This document shows, piece by piece, positions 16,760 to 25,746 of a stretch of 29,295 nt of DNA (position 1 is its first letter; each line of letters begins with the position of its first letter). The notes beneath the pieces were generated by a model. The model had not been told where the DNA came from. It did not search any database and worked only from the letters and a program-made list of their open reading frames with translations. The DNA lies in the NCBI GenBank assembly GCA_903829855.1, contig CAIKRN010000096.1, positions 1-29,295 of the forward strand. The letters are read 5' to 3'. This DNA comes from an uncultured Opitutia bacterium. GTDB lineage: Bacteria > Verrucomicrobiota > Verrucomicrobiia > Opitutales > UBA953. The position numbers were made by a program, and so were the translations under genes.

Positions 16760-17664
16760 CGGCGCCGGCGTCTCCGTTCAAAGAATCGTGAGAGCGTCGG
16801 CGCCACCGCGGCGTCGAGCTCTAGGCGGGCGACATCCATGCCGGCGCGCGCCAGGCCCGCGGCGGTCGCCGCCAGGCGTGCTTCAGCCGAAGCGGCGAAG
16901 CGCCGGCGGACGGAGACAGAAGCGGTATTTACCTCCCGAATTTCACCGGTTTCGGCGTCTTCGAGTGCCACAATGCCGATGTCAGGAAGCACGCGTTCAC
17001 GGGCGTCGACGATTTGGACGCAGGCGGTGTCATGGCGGGCGTTGAGTTCACCCAAGGCGGCCCCCATCACGTCGGCTCCTTCAGCTCCAGCTAAGAAGTC
17101 GGAGACCACGAAGACCATGGAGCGACGCTTTAGGGCGCGGCCGAGGCGGCGCATCGGTTGCGCAAAGGAAGTGCGGCGAGAGGTCGGTTTAAATTCCAAA
17201 GCCTCGCGAATGATGCGGAGAACGTGCCGGCGGCCTTTCTTGGGGCTCACCCAGAGTTCTTCTTTTTCCGTAAAGAGCAGTAAGCCGACTTTATCACCGG
17301 CTTTAAGCGCGGAGACGGCGAGACAGGCGGCGACTTCGGCGGCGCGCTCACGCAGGGTCAATTCCCCCGAGCCGAAAGCGGAGGATCCGGAAATGTCGAG
17401 AGCGATGACCATGGTGAGCTCGCGCTCTTCGCGGTGGAGACGGATGAACGGCTTACCGGTGCGGGCGGTGACATTCCAGTCCATCGACCGGACATCATCG
17501 CCGGGCACATATTCGCGCAGTTCTTCAAAGTCGGTACCGCGACCTTTGAAGCGCGAGAGATAGGCCCCGACCATCGCGTCGTTGACCATGCGCGCGGCGA
17601 CGATTTCGACGCGCTGGGCGCGGCGAAGGGTCTCCTGCGGATGGGTCTGGACGGGGCGGTCCAC
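16756..17664 (-). CDS. DUF58 domain protein (MoxR-associated)
   Basis: A 302-residue soluble protein with the DUF58 core at about 28-110: YLSRFKGRGTDFEELREY, VPGDDVRSMDWNVTART and GKPFIRLHREERELTMVIALD. The DISGS stretch that follows marks a VWA-like fold with a partial MIDAS (D-x-S-x-S as DISGS). DUF58 proteins regularly accompany MoxR ATPases and are presumed clients or adaptors. Start is GTG at 17662-17664, 15 bp after moxR. An internal ATG in-frame at Met26 would remove the segment MDRPVQTHPQETLRRAQRVE, which relatives usually keep. Confidence 0.9.
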   Translation of the reverse strand: MDRPVQTHPQETLRRAQRVEIVAARMVNDAMVGAYLSRFKGRGTDFEELREYVPGDDVRSMDWNVTARTGKPFIRLHREERELTMVIALDISGSSAFGSGELTLRERAAEVAACLAVSALKAGDKVGLLLFTEKEELWVSPKKGRRHVLRIIREALEFKPTSRRTSFAQPMRRLGRALKRRSMVFVVSDFLAGAEGADVMGAALGELNARHDTACVQIVDARERVLPDIGIVALEDAETGEIREVNTASVSVRRRFAASAEARLAATAAGLARAGMDVARLELDAAVAPTLSRFFERRRRRR

Positions 17665-17679
17665 GGGACTCCAGGTGGA

Positions 17680-18648
17680 TTAAGGAACGCTGACGGCGTC
17701 GAGCACGCGGCGCACGATGGCGTCGGCGTCGACTCCTTCGGCGTCGGCTTCGTAGGTGAGGATCAGACGGTGGCGCAGCACGTCCGGAGCGATATCCTTA
17801 ATGTCCTGAGGGGTGACGTGGTCACGACCTTGCAGGAAAGCCCAAGCCTTAGAGGCGAGGGTGAGATTGATTGTAGCCCGCGGCGAGGCGCCGAACTGGA
17901 GGAATTTCTTTAAGTCTGGGCCGCCGGGGTGTTGTCCGCGGGTCGCCAGCACGAGCGAGACGATATAATCGCGAATCGGGTCCGCCACATGGATGGCATC
18001 CACGGCGGCGCGGGCCTCGAGAATTTCTTCCTTGGAGATGACGGCCTCGACATCGAGCTTCGGCGAGGTCGTCGCCATGGCGTCGAGAATCTTGCGCTCT
18101 TCCTCACGGGTCGGATAGCCGATGTTCAGCTTCAGCATGAAGCGGTCAACTTGGGCTTCAGGTAGTGGGTAAGTGCCTTCTTGGTCGATGGGGTTCTGCG
18201 TGGCGAGCACCAGGAAGGGCGAAGGAAGCTTGTGCGTTTCGCCGCCGAGGGTCACCTGGCGTTCCTGCATGGCTTCCAGGAGGGCGGATTGGACTTTCGC
18301 GGGCGCGCGGTTGATTTCATCGGCGAGCACGAAGTTGGCGAAAATCGGGCCGCGCTTGACGCTGTAGTCGCCAGACTTCGGGTCGTAAATCAACGTGCCG
18401 ACGATATCTGCGGGCAGGAGGTCGGGCGTGAACTGGATGCGTGAGAAATCCGCGTGGACGGTCTGCGCAAGTGTGCGGACGGAGAGCGTCTTCGCGAGGC
18501 CGGGCACGCCCTCGAGGAGCACGTGGCCGTTGGCGAGGAGGCCGATGAGCAATCGGTCGACCAAGTACTGTTGGCCGACGACGACACGGGCGACCTGTTC
18601 GCGAAGGCGCGGCACCCAGGTGCCGGCGGCGTTGATGGAGTTGGACAT
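17680..18648 (-). CDS. moxR: MoxR-family AAA+ ATPase
   Basis: A 322-residue AAA+ protein with Walker A GVPGLAKT (47-54), Walker B VLADEI (107-112), the MoxR-type segment NRAPAKVQSALLEAMQERQVT and sensor region LATQNPIDQEGTYPLPEAQVDRF split by a Glu-rich turn, and the C-terminal lid (FGASPRATINL). MoxR enzymes act as chaperones that help mature or activate VWA partners, here probably BatA, BatB and the DUF58 protein. As the first gene it probably leads the operon. It follows pyrG by 88 bp without a clear terminator. Confidence 0.95.
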   Translation of the reverse strand: MSNSINAAGTWVPRLREQVARVVVGQQYLVDRLLIGLLANGHVLLEGVPGLAKTLSVRTLAQTVHADFSRIQFTPDLLPADIVGTLIYDPKSGDYSVKRGPIFANFVLADEINRAPAKVQSALLEAMQERQVTLGGETHKLPSPFLVLATQNPIDQEGTYPLPEAQVDRFMLKLNIGYPTREEERKILDAMATTSPKLDVEAVISKEEILEARAAVDAIHVADPIRDYIVSLVLATRGQHPGGPDLKKFLQFGASPRATINLTLASKAWAFLQGRDHVTPQDIKDIAPDVLRHRLILTYEADAEGVDADAIVRRVLDAVSVP

Positions 18649-18683
18649 GGGGGTGGGGAAAGGTCGCGCGGGGTGGCGCGTTT

Positions 18684-18723
18684 GGCGGATCTCCGCCCAC
18701 TAGTCAGCGTCCGGCGCAGCCGG
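18684..18723 (-). other. Two short hairpins in the pyrG-moxR gap
   Basis: The gap holds two GC-rich inverted repeats: GGCGGA-TC-TCCGCC at 18684-18697 and CCGGC-GCA-GCCGG at 18711-18723. Neither has a T tract on the minus strand, so they are not normal intrinsic terminators. They may end the pyrG transcript weakly or stabilise an mRNA end. Confidence 0.3.
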
Positions 18724-18736
18724 TTTCGTCTCAGAA

Positions 18737-20338
18737 TTAGCAGGAGGCCCGAGACTTCTCAACCGTTGCCTTCACAAAAGCAGCGAACAGGGGGTGGGCC
18801 CGGTCTGGGCGGGACTTGAACTCAGGGTGGTATTGGACCCCGACCATCCAGGGGTGATCCTTGACCTCGACGATCTCCACTAAGCCACTCTGGGGGTTGA
18901 TGCCGCCGACCCGCAGGCCGGCCGCCTCGAGCTGGGCCCGGTAGGCATCGTTATATTCGAAGCGGTGGCGGTGGCGTTCTTTAATATTATCAGTGCCGTA
19001 GGCCTCGCGGGAGCGGCTCCCCGGGGTCAGGGCACAGTCATAGGACCCCAAACGCATGGTGCCACCCTTGGTGACGACGCTTTTCTGGGACTCCATGAGG
19101 TGGATGACGGGGTTCTTGGTCTCCGGGGCGAATTCCGTCGAATGGGCATCCTTGAGGCCCAGCACATTGCGGGCGAATTCGATGACCGTAATCTGCATGC
19201 CGAGGCACAGGCCGTAGAAGGGAATCTTGCGCTCGCGGGCGAATTTCGCGGCGATAATTTTCCCCTCAATGCCGCGGTTACCGAAGCCGCCCGGGACAAG
19301 GATGCCGTCGAGTCCTTCGAGTTGCGCCGTTCCCTTGGTCTCGAGGTCTTCAGCGTCAATGCGGACGATTTCGACGCCGGCTTCATTCGCGATGCCGCCG
19401 TGCGTAATGGATTCGTAGACGGATTTATAAGCGTCCTGCAGTTCAATATATTTTCCGACGACGCCGATGCGCACGCGGTACTTTGGCTCGAGCAGGCGGC
19501 GGACAATTTCGCGCCACGGCGCGATGTCGATCGGCTTGCACTCGATGCCGAGTCGCTTGACGACGATCTCATCGATGCGCTGCTCGGCGAGCATCAGGGG
19601 GAGCTCGTAGATGGAGTGCGCCACATCGCGGCATTCGATAACCGAGTCGACGCCGACGTTACAATACAGCGAGAGTTTCTGGCGGTTTTCTTCGCCAATG
19701 GGTCGGTCGGTGCGGCAGACGAGGATGTCGGGTTGGATGCCGATTTCACGCAGTTTGGCGACGGATTGCTGCGAGGGCTTAGTCTTCAGTTCGCCGGCGG
19801 CTTTGATGAAGGGGACGAGTGTGCAGTGCAGGAACGCGACGTTCTCGCGGCCAGCGTCGTGCTGGAACTGGCGCAGGGCTTCAAGGAAGGGCAGGCCTTC
19901 AATGTCGCCGGTCGTGCCACCGATTTCGGTGATGAGTACGTCCACGCCTTCACCGCCCTTGAGGATGCGCTCTTTGATCTCATTGGTGATGTGCGGAATC
20001 ACCTGCACGGTCTTGCCGAGATAATCGCCGCGGCGTTCTTTCTGGATTACGGTCTCATAGACTTGGCCAGAGCTGAGGCTGTTGAGTCGCGAGAGTTCAC
20101 CCGAGGTGAAGCGTTCGTAATGTCCGAGATCGAGGTCCGTCTCGGCGCCATCATTCAGCACGTAGACCTCGCCGTGTTGGTAGGGGCTCATGGTGCCCGG
20201 GTCGACATTGAGATACGGGTCAAATTTCTGGATACGTACCTTCAGCCCACGGCACTCAAGCAGCGCGCCCAAGGCGGCGGCGGTCAGGCCTTTGCCAAGC
20301 GAGGAGATGACGCCGCCAGTGACGAAAATATACTTCAT
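18737..20338 (-). CDS. pyrG: CTP synthase
   Basis: PyrG aminates UTP to CTP using ATP and glutamine. The 533-residue protein has the synthetase domain (MKYIFVTGGVISSLGKGL, then KFDPYLNVDPGTMSPYQHGE and TEIGGTTGDIEGLPF) and a C-terminal class I glutamine amidotransferase domain with the nucleophile Cys378 in YGLCLGMQ and oxyanion segment VPGGFGNRG. The ATG at 20336-20338 is chosen because family members begin MKYIFVTGG; the frame is open 37 codons further upstream but crosses the leader hairpin. The gene is divergent from sdhC. Its leader carries an attenuator-like structure, which suggests transcriptional control. Confidence 0.97.
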   Translation of the reverse strand: MKYIFVTGGVISSLGKGLTAAALGALLECRGLKVRIQKFDPYLNVDPGTMSPYQHGEVYVLNDGAETDLDLGHYERFTSGELSRLNSLSSGQVYETVIQKERRGDYLGKTVQVIPHITNEIKERILKGGEGVDVLITEIGGTTGDIEGLPFLEALRQFQHDAGRENVAFLHCTLVPFIKAAGELKTKPSQQSVAKLREIGIQPDILVCRTDRPIGEENRQKLSLYCNVGVDSVIECRDVAHSIYELPLMLAEQRIDEIVVKRLGIECKPIDIAPWREIVRRLLEPKYRVRIGVVGKYIELQDAYKSVYESITHGGIANEAGVEIVRIDAEDLETKGTAQLEGLDGILVPGGFGNRGIEGKIIAAKFARERKIPFYGLCLGMQITVIEFARNVLGLKDAHSTEFAPETKNPVIHLMESQKSVVTKGGTMRLGSYDCALTPGSRSREAYGTDNIKERHRHRFEYNDAYRAQLEAAGLRVGGINPQSGLVEIVEVKDHPWMVGVQYHPEFKSRPDRAHPLFAAFVKATVEKSRASC

Positions 20339-20368
20339 GGAAAAGGGTCGGAGGGGCGGGGATGGAGT

Positions 20369-20411
20369 AAAAAAGATAAGACCGGCAGGTCCTGTGACGG
20401 AGAGCCGGTCT
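20369..20411 (-). promoter_or_regulatory. Attenuator-like hairpin in the pyrG leader
   Basis: On the minus strand an 8-bp perfect stem AGACCGGC / GCCGGTCT with a 17-base loop is followed, after TATC, by six Ts, ending 30 bases before the pyrG ATG. An intrinsic-terminator-like element inside a leader is the form taken by attenuators. The 5' arm is followed by a pyrimidine-rich TCTCC, and pyrG of Bacillus subtilis is known to be controlled by CTP-sensitive attenuation. No GGGC-type transcription start is evident, so the same mechanism cannot be claimed. Confidence 0.5.
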
Positions 20412-20458
20412 GGACTTTCGAATTGCACGGCCGAAAAAAACTGTGGCAAGAGGTTTTT

Positions 20459-20497
20459 CCGGCTTCCGACCGGCTTCCGACCGGCTTCCGACCGGCT
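20459..20497. repeat. 11-bp tandem repeat (CCGGCTTCCGA)
   Basis: Three exact copies begin at 20459, 20470 and 20481, with a partial fourth (CCGGCT) to 20497. The 11-bp period places each unit on about the same face of the DNA helix. The array lies between the divergent pyrG and sdhC genes. It may be a multi-copy protein binding site or a slippage product. Confidence 0.85.
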
Positions 20498-20646
20498 CCG
20501 CCATGGTCCGCAGGCCCGGGCGTATGAGGGTTTTTCACACCCCGCCGGGCTTCCGCTAATACCTCCCCTTTGGCCATGGTCCGGGATGGGAAGGGTGGCT
20601 CCGCCCTATTTGATGCTTTTTGCACCCGTCCCCGTCACCCGCCGCT

Positions 20647-21318
20647 ATGTCCGCAAGCTCCTGCTCATCCTGCTGTCAGCCGTCTTCCATCGGGAAGAAG
20701 GTCGTGATGGCCCTCACTGGCCTGATCTTGGCTGGGTTCGTCCTCGGCCACATGTCGGGCAACCTGCTGATGTTTAAAGGTGCACCGGCGATCAACGAGT
20801 ACGCGAAGTGGCTGCATGACCATGCTGGACTGCTTTGGGCGGCCCGCGTGGTGCTAATTCTCAGCGTTATCGCCCATATTTGGGTCGGCATTCAACTTAC
20901 GCTGGAGAATCGCGCGGCTCGGGCGGGCGGTCCGGCTGATGAAGCCACGCGCCGCGCCACGGTGGCCTCGCGCACGATGCCTTACTCGGGTGTGGTCATC
21001 CTGGCTTTCGTGGTCTTCCACCTCCTGCACTACACTTTCCGCACGGTCGCCCTCGATGGCGCCGTCTACGGGGACGACGTCTATAAGATGGTGGTCGCAG
21101 GCTTTTCCTGCCGCTCGGTCTCGATCTTCTACATTATCAGCATGCTTTTGCTCTGCCTCCACCTTAGCCATGGGGTCAGCAGCGTGTTCCAGACCCTCGG
21201 CCTGCGTAACGAGCGCTGGCGCTCCCGGCTTGATTTTGTGGCCTTGGCTTACGGCTGGATCATCGCCCTAGGCTTCATCTCCATCCCTCTCGCTGTCCTC
21301 ACGGGCTGCCTCAAGTAA
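20647..21318 (+). CDS. sdhC: Succinate dehydrogenase/fumarate reductase cytochrome b subunit
   Basis: The membrane anchor of complex II, 223 residues with five predicted helices, of the b558 type found with the three-gene sdhCAB form. Features are IGKKVVMALTGLILAGFVLGHMSGNLLMF, INEYAKWLHD, HIWVGIQLTLENRAAR, FHLLHYTFR and LHLSHGVSSVFQTLG; the membrane histidines should bind two hemes. I chose ATG at 20647; an upstream TTG would add nine residues. The first eleven residues contain a cluster of cysteines (CSSCC), unusual for the family. The stop is 12 bp before sdhA. Confidence 0.93.
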   Translation: MSASSCSSCCQPSSIGKKVVMALTGLILAGFVLGHMSGNLLMFKGAPAINEYAKWLHDHAGLLWAARVVLILSVIAHIWVGIQLTLENRAARAGGPADEATRRATVASRTMPYSGVVILAFVVFHLLHYTFRTVALDGAVYGDDVYKMVVAGFSCRSVSIFYIISMLLLCLHLSHGVSSVFQTLGLRNERWRSRLDFVALAYGWIIALGFISIPLAVLTGCLK

Positions 21319-21330
21319 GCGCACGCGACC

Positions 21331-23259
<1,929 letters not shown>

Positions 23260-23264
23260 TCACC

Positions 23265-24074
23265 ATGGTCGAGTCCCACGCAAAAGAAACCACCCTCGCG
23301 CTTAAGCTGCGCGTCTGGCGCCAGCGCCGCGGCCAGCCCGGCGCGTTCGAAGAGCATGCGCTTGCCGCCGTGCCCACCTCGGCCTCGTTCCTCGAGATGA
23401 TGGACATGCTCAACGAGCAGCTCATCAAGGCGGGCAAGGACACCTTCGCCTTCGATCATGACTGCCGCGAAGGTATCTGCGGCATGTGCTCGATGACGAT
23501 CAATGGCATGCCCCACGGCCCGATCCCGGGCGTGACGACCTGCCAACTGCACATGCGCAACTTCCGCGACGGCGAGACGATCACCGTCGAGCCGTGGCGC
23601 GCGCGCGCCTTCCCGGTGCTCAAGGATCTTGCCGTCGACCGCTCCGGTTTCGATAAGGTCATCCAGTCCGGCGGCTTCATCACCGTCCGCACTGGTTCCG
23701 CGCCCGAAGCCAATAACATCCCCGTGCCTAAGCCCATCGCCGACGAGGCCATGGACGCGGCGGAATGCATCGGTTGCGGCGCCTGCGTCGCCTCCTGCAA
23801 GAACGGTTCCGCGATGCTTTTCGTCGGCGCCAAGATCAACCACCTCAACATCTTGCCGCAGGGTCAGGCCGAACGCGATCGTCGCACCCTCGCCATGGTG
23901 AAGACCATGGACGAAGCCGGCTTCGGTAACTGCACCAACTACGGCGAGTGCCAGGCACATTGCCCGAAGAGCATCACCCTCGACGTCATCGCCAAGTTGA
24001 ACCGCGATTATCTCCGCGCCCGCGTGAAGGAGTTCTTCTCCTCCACGGGCAAGCCTTCCAAGGGCGGAGACTAA
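23265..24074 (+). CDS. sdhB: Succinate dehydrogenase iron-sulfur subunit
   Basis: SdhB passes electrons from FAD to the membrane through three Fe-S clusters. The 269-residue protein keeps the ligands: Cys67, Cys72, Cys75 and Cys93 for [2Fe-2S]; CIGCGACVASC (168-178) and, later, Cys223, Cys229 and Cys233 (NYGECQAHCP) share [4Fe-4S] and [3Fe-4S]. I chose ATG at 23265 (MVESHAKETTLALK), which lies 5 bp after the sdhA stop; an upstream ATG in sdhA would add 31 Arg-rich residues and is rejected. It is the last gene of the operon. Confidence 0.95.
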   Translation: MVESHAKETTLALKLRVWRQRRGQPGAFEEHALAAVPTSASFLEMMDMLNEQLIKAGKDTFAFDHDCREGICGMCSMTINGMPHGPIPGVTTCQLHMRNFRDGETITVEPWRARAFPVLKDLAVDRSGFDKVIQSGGFITVRTGSAPEANNIPVPKPIADEAMDAAECIGCGACVASCKNGSAMLFVGAKINHLNILPQGQAERDRRTLAMVKTMDEAGFGNCTNYGECQAHCPKSITLDVIAKLNRDYLRARVKEFFSSTGKPSKGGD

Positions 24075-24077
24075 GCG

Positions 24078-24097
24078 CCTCGCCGCGCGCCGCGAGG
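24078..24097 (+). terminator. Possible hairpin at the end of the sdh operon
   Basis: A 6-bp inverted repeat CCTCGC / GCGAGG with an 8-base loop starts 3 bases after the sdhB stop. It has no T tract, so termination here is uncertain; it may protect the mRNA end. Confidence 0.3.
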
Positions 24098-24110
24098 GGC
24101 ACGTGTCACA

Positions 24111-24203
24111 AGGTAGGGCCAACGCCGCGTGCTGCCCTCGGTGAATCGGGTAGGCCCGAGTTCCCTTCCTCGGCGGCGGCTGACTCAGGAGGTCGCCCTA
24201 CCT
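24111..24203. repeat. REP-like intergenic inverted-repeat element
   Basis: A perfect 9-bp terminal inverted repeat AGGTAGGGC / GCCCTACCT bounds a 93-bp GC-rich block between the converging sdhB and DUF4956 genes. Inside it a smaller hairpin CGGG-TAGG-CCCG occurs at 24149-24160. Terminal GGTAGGGC-type ends suggest a family of short extragenic repeats, but only one copy is seen in this window. Confidence 0.55.
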
Positions 24204-24207
24204 CTCT

Positions 24208-24978
24208 TTAGTCTCCGTCCTGCGCGGCTTGGTCGCTGATTTTGGTGACGATCACGCGGTGGTTACCGTTGGCCTGCTGCAGCGTGTTCACGAAGTTACC
24301 CAGCTCGCCAACTTCCTTGAGGGTCACCTCATAGAGCACCTCGGTCATCATGCCTGCCTGGATTGTTTCGACGGATTTGAGGTCGTGGGCAGAGAGGTAG
24401 CGGCCGAAAATTTCGGCGAAGGCGGTGTCGTAACTGAAATCATTCGATACCCGGATGCGTAGAAGATGTGAACCGCGGTGGGCAATGAAGAGGTCGGCCC
24501 GGGAGATGAGCCAGATGATGAGGCAGATCAGTGGTACCGTGATTAAGGCCAACACATATTGCTGAGCGCCCACAGCGAGGCCGGTGGCCATGGCAAGGAA
24601 GATGAATCCAATGTCGCGCGCCTGCCCGACGGTGCGGCGGAAGCGGATGATGGAGAATGCGGCAAACATGCCGAAGGCCATGTCCTTGTTGCCGTGGACG
24701 ACCATGATTACCATCGTCACCACCGTGCCCAGGATGAGCAGGGAGTGCACGTAGTCTTGGGAGTAGCGTGCGCCGCGGTACGTGCGCTTATAGATGAAGG
24801 CAATTAGGCTGTTCAGGGTGAAGCTGAGGAGAATCGCGAAGAGGATTTCGCTGACCGGCGGATGGGCGAGCGGGTTCGGGTTGGGCGAAAAAATCTTATC
24901 GAGCAGGCTGGTGCTCGGCTGTGCCCCACTGGTGATGGGTTCGAAGGCGGCAGCGAGGAGGGTGAGCATTGGTGTCAT
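24208..24978 (-). CDS. DUF4956 membrane protein
   Basis: A 256-residue protein with about four membrane helices (46-64, 83-97, 103-118 and 124-160) and a C-terminal cytoplasmic ferredoxin-like domain (about 170-250). The family signature segment KDMAFGMFAAFSIIRFRRTVGQARDIGFIF is split by a conserved Arg-rich turn. DUF4956 genes very often neighbour VTC-domain and CotH genes, as here. Its biochemical role is not known; channel or scaffold for the polymerase is a guess. The ATG at 24976-24978 lies 15 bp after the VTC gene; Met4 is an alternative start. Confidence 0.88.
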   Translation of the reverse strand: MTPMLTLLAAAFEPITSGAQPSTSLLDKIFSPNPNPLAHPPVSEILFAILLSFTLNSLIAFIYKRTYRGARYSQDYVHSLLILGTVVTMVIMVVHGNKDMAFGMFAAFSIIRFRRTVGQARDIGFIFLAMATGLAVGAQQYVLALITVPLICLIIWLISRADLFIAHRGSHLLRIRVSNDFSYDTAFAEIFGRYLSAHDLKSVETIQAGMMTEVLYEVTLKEVGELGNFVNTLQQANGNHRVIVTKISDQAAQDGD

Positions 24979-24993
24979 AAAAAGGGGGAATGA

Positions 24994-25740
24994 TTAGGCG
25001 GCGCGCGGTGCGGCCAAGCCGAAGAGGCGAATCGCTTCTTCGTATTTACTGAGTTTGCGGGGCAAGATACGCAGGCGGGTGAGTTTCTCGGCGAGCGGGT
25101 AGGGAATCGCGCCGGAACCTTTGATTTCCACCACCGAGTGTTCGGGCGGGAGAACGGATTTCTGGAAGCCGCGATCATCGGGCTTCGGACTGAGGTCATC
25201 GAAGCGCACCGAAAGGTTTTCGTCAAAGGTGATGCGCAGCGGCTCGCCCTCATGGTCGCGCCCATCGCCGAGGAAGTAAGCGTGTCGGTCGTAACGCATC
25301 AAACAGGTTGGTTGGAGCCCGTCGACGGTGACCATCATGCGGACTTCATCAAGTACACGTTGCTCCGCTGGACTGAAGGGAAGGCCCTGCGCCTCCCCGC
25401 GGAGTAGGGCCAGTGTTTGTTCAGGCGGGACTTGGACTCGGCGCTTCGCCCCTCGCCCATCGGCTTTATGTTTCACCTCAATGAAGGTCGCCACGGGAAT
25501 CCGGCCGTCGGTGGTGCCATACACACGCACACGGAGTTTCCGGCGGGAGGGCACCCCCCGCCACTTATCCCAGTAGCAACGCAGGTCTGGTGAATCGTAA
25601 TAGAGGCTGACGATCGGGTAGCGCCCGTCTGGGCTGCCTTGGGTGTCCGGCTTTAATTCATCGCCGAGAGCGGCCAGCAGGCCTTCGCGCTGATGGCGAG
25701 TCAGCAGGAATTTATATTCAAAACGATCAGCGTTCGCCAT
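24994..25740 (-). CDS. VTC-domain protein, predicted polyphosphate polymerase
   Basis: The 248 residues make up a single VTC (CYTH-like tunnel) domain, related to the catalytic part of yeast Vtc4, which makes polyphosphate from ATP. Tunnel residues expected for activity are visible: K10 in RFEYKF, R70 and R72 in KLRVRVYG, E88, K90 and K92 in EVKHK, R152 in RYDRHAYF, R169 in LRITFDE, E205 and K207 in VVEIKGSG and K232 in LSKYEEAI. No SPX regulatory domain or membrane helix is present. It is 6 bp after CotH and 15 bp before DUF4956. The polymerase activity is inferred from these residues. Confidence 0.9.
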   Translation of the reverse strand: MANADRFEYKFLLTRHQREGLLAALGDELKPDTQGSPDGRYPIVSLYYDSPDLRCYWDKWRGVPSRRKLRVRVYGTTDGRIPVATFIEVKHKADGRGAKRRVQVPPEQTLALLRGEAQGLPFSPAEQRVLDEVRMMVTVDGLQPTCLMRYDRHAYFLGDGRDHEGEPLRITFDENLSVRFDDLSPKPDDRGFQKSVLPPEHSVVEIKGSGAIPYPLAEKLTRLRILPRKLSKYEEAIRLFGLAAPRAA

Positions 25741-25746
25741 GGGGAT

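Larger units (their letters stand above)
20339..20646. other. Divergent intergenic region between pyrG and sdhC (308 bp)
   Basis: No convincing gene is present. From left to right it holds the pyrG leader hairpin (20369-20411), an A7 run near 20434, an 11-bp tandem repeat (20459-20497), and two dispersed direct repeats: GCCATGGTCCG at 20500-20510 and 20573-20583, and GGCTCCGCC at 20494-20502 and 20597-20605. Both genes must take their promoters from here, but I see no hexamer pair close to consensus for either. Confidence 0.7.

Noticed and set aside
20339..20449. 37-residue N-terminal extension of PyrG
   Set aside because: The extension would translate through the attenuator-like hairpin, and CTP synthases start at MKYIFVTGG. 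Similar upstream extensions of BatC, BatD and SdhB were dropped for the same kind of reason.
20459..20497. Short repeats considered as a CRISPR array
   Set aside because: The units are 11 bp and directly abutting without spacers, and no cas genes are present.
18965..20527. Long plus-strand open frame (520 codons) opposite pyrG
   Set aside because: It is fully antisense to an unmistakable CTP synthase and runs through the leader hairpin. Its composition follows GC-rich codon shadowing and no motif is visible.
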